Source: Mansonella perstans (lineage: Eukaryota; Nematoda; Chromadorea; Rhabditida; Onchocercidae). From it: 64,000 bases of DNA. Numbering within the stretch: the first letter of the stretch is position 1; each line of letters opens with the position of its first letter. The stretch covers positions 1 through 64,000 of the forward strand of contig JBAMDO010000211.1 of the NCBI GenBank assembly GCA_037074765.1, read 5' to 3'. A program made the position numbers and the translations under genes. The notes below the pieces were generated by a model, which was not told the DNA's origin, did not search any database, and saw only the letters and a program-made list of their open reading frames with translations. Below are positions 63,884 through 64,000 of this stretch, piece by piece.

Positions 63884-64000
63884 TCACCATCTAATCCTTA
63901 GACGCAATGAGAGATATTCCCGAGCACGTTTGTTAGTTATGAAAAAGGCAAGCGGCAATGAAGTGTGAGAAAAGATGAAATAAAAGTTCATGAAAATATT
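63884..64000 (-). CDS. Receptor copy E, C-terminal fragment
   Basis: Only the end of the helix 6-7 exon is inside the window: the minus strand ends LRLRIRW and TGA at 63884-63886, as in copy C. The remaining exons should lie to the right, outside the window. Whether the gene is intact cannot be told. Confidence 0.6.
   Translation of the reverse strand, partial: NIFMNFYFIFSHTSLPLAFFITNKRAREYLSLRLRIRW

Larger units (their letters stand above)
61596..64000. repeat. Segmental duplication unit 4 (continues past window)
   Basis: Contains the BEL/Pao insert like unit 1, with the same end points (GTTAATCATGCTTTTCACG at 61882 and CCCTCACATACAGTTCAAC at 62938). Small indels distinguish it from unit 1, such as GGCGTACGAG for GGCTACGAG near 62372. 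Confidence 0.85.

Noticed and set aside
1..64000. CRISPR arrays, prokaryotic operons or a bacterial insertion (for example from a Wolbachia-like symbiont)
   Set aside because: Regular spaced repeats here are minisatellites with no unique spacers; all recognisable genes have eukaryotic introns, and no uninterrupted bacterial-type gene was found.

Overview
The window looks like nuclear DNA of a parasitic nematode, most likely a filarial or other spirurid worm. It is strongly AT-rich. Genes are cut into short exons by small GT-AG introns with TTTTCAG-like acceptors. It carries nematode-type serpentine receptors and BEL/Pao retrotransposon debris. The species cannot be named from the sequence alone.

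The left part (1-19.8 kb) is ordinary gene-bearing chromosome. Three genes lie on the minus strand. The first is a CDK10-type ('PISSLRE') cyclin-dependent kinase (1-1958, its 3' end lies outside the window). The second is a complete 17-exon FYVE-domain myotubularin lipid phosphatase of the MTMR3/MTMR4 (mtm-3) type (5028-11395). The third is an unrecognised small membrane protein with three exons (18814-19771). Between the last two is a roughly 7 kb stretch without genes, holding homopolymer tracts, CA/CATA microsatellites, an 11-copy 41-bp minisatellite and a 4-copy 69-bp minisatellite.

The right part (about 20.6-64 kb) is a mosaic of recent segmental duplications. Its core module is a nematode-specific seven-transmembrane receptor gene. 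There is a decayed copy on the plus strand (21.7-22.7 kb), then three nearly identical copies with open exons on the minus strand (25.1-27.0, 38.0-40.0 and 52.1-54.0 kb), and the tail of one more at the right edge (63.9 kb onward). Between these units lie a second repeated block ('D block': 34.7-36.8, 48.2-50.9, 59.5-61.6 kb) with a broken copy of the last receptor exon, a decayed gene for a small cysteine-rich protein resembling the Ly6/LU fold, and fragments of BEL/Pao retrotransposons.

The copies differ by clean insertions and deletions: a retroelement fragment present in two of four units, a 0.53 kb and a 0.85 kb deletion, and a 29-bp repeat expansion. These differences allow the duplication order to be reconstructed. 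The first two genes are housekeeping (transcription and cell-cycle kinase; endosomal phosphoinositide turnover). The array is an expanding sensory-receptor locus seeded with mobile-element remnants. No prokaryotic-style system, CRISPR array or convincing tRNA/rRNA gene was seen.
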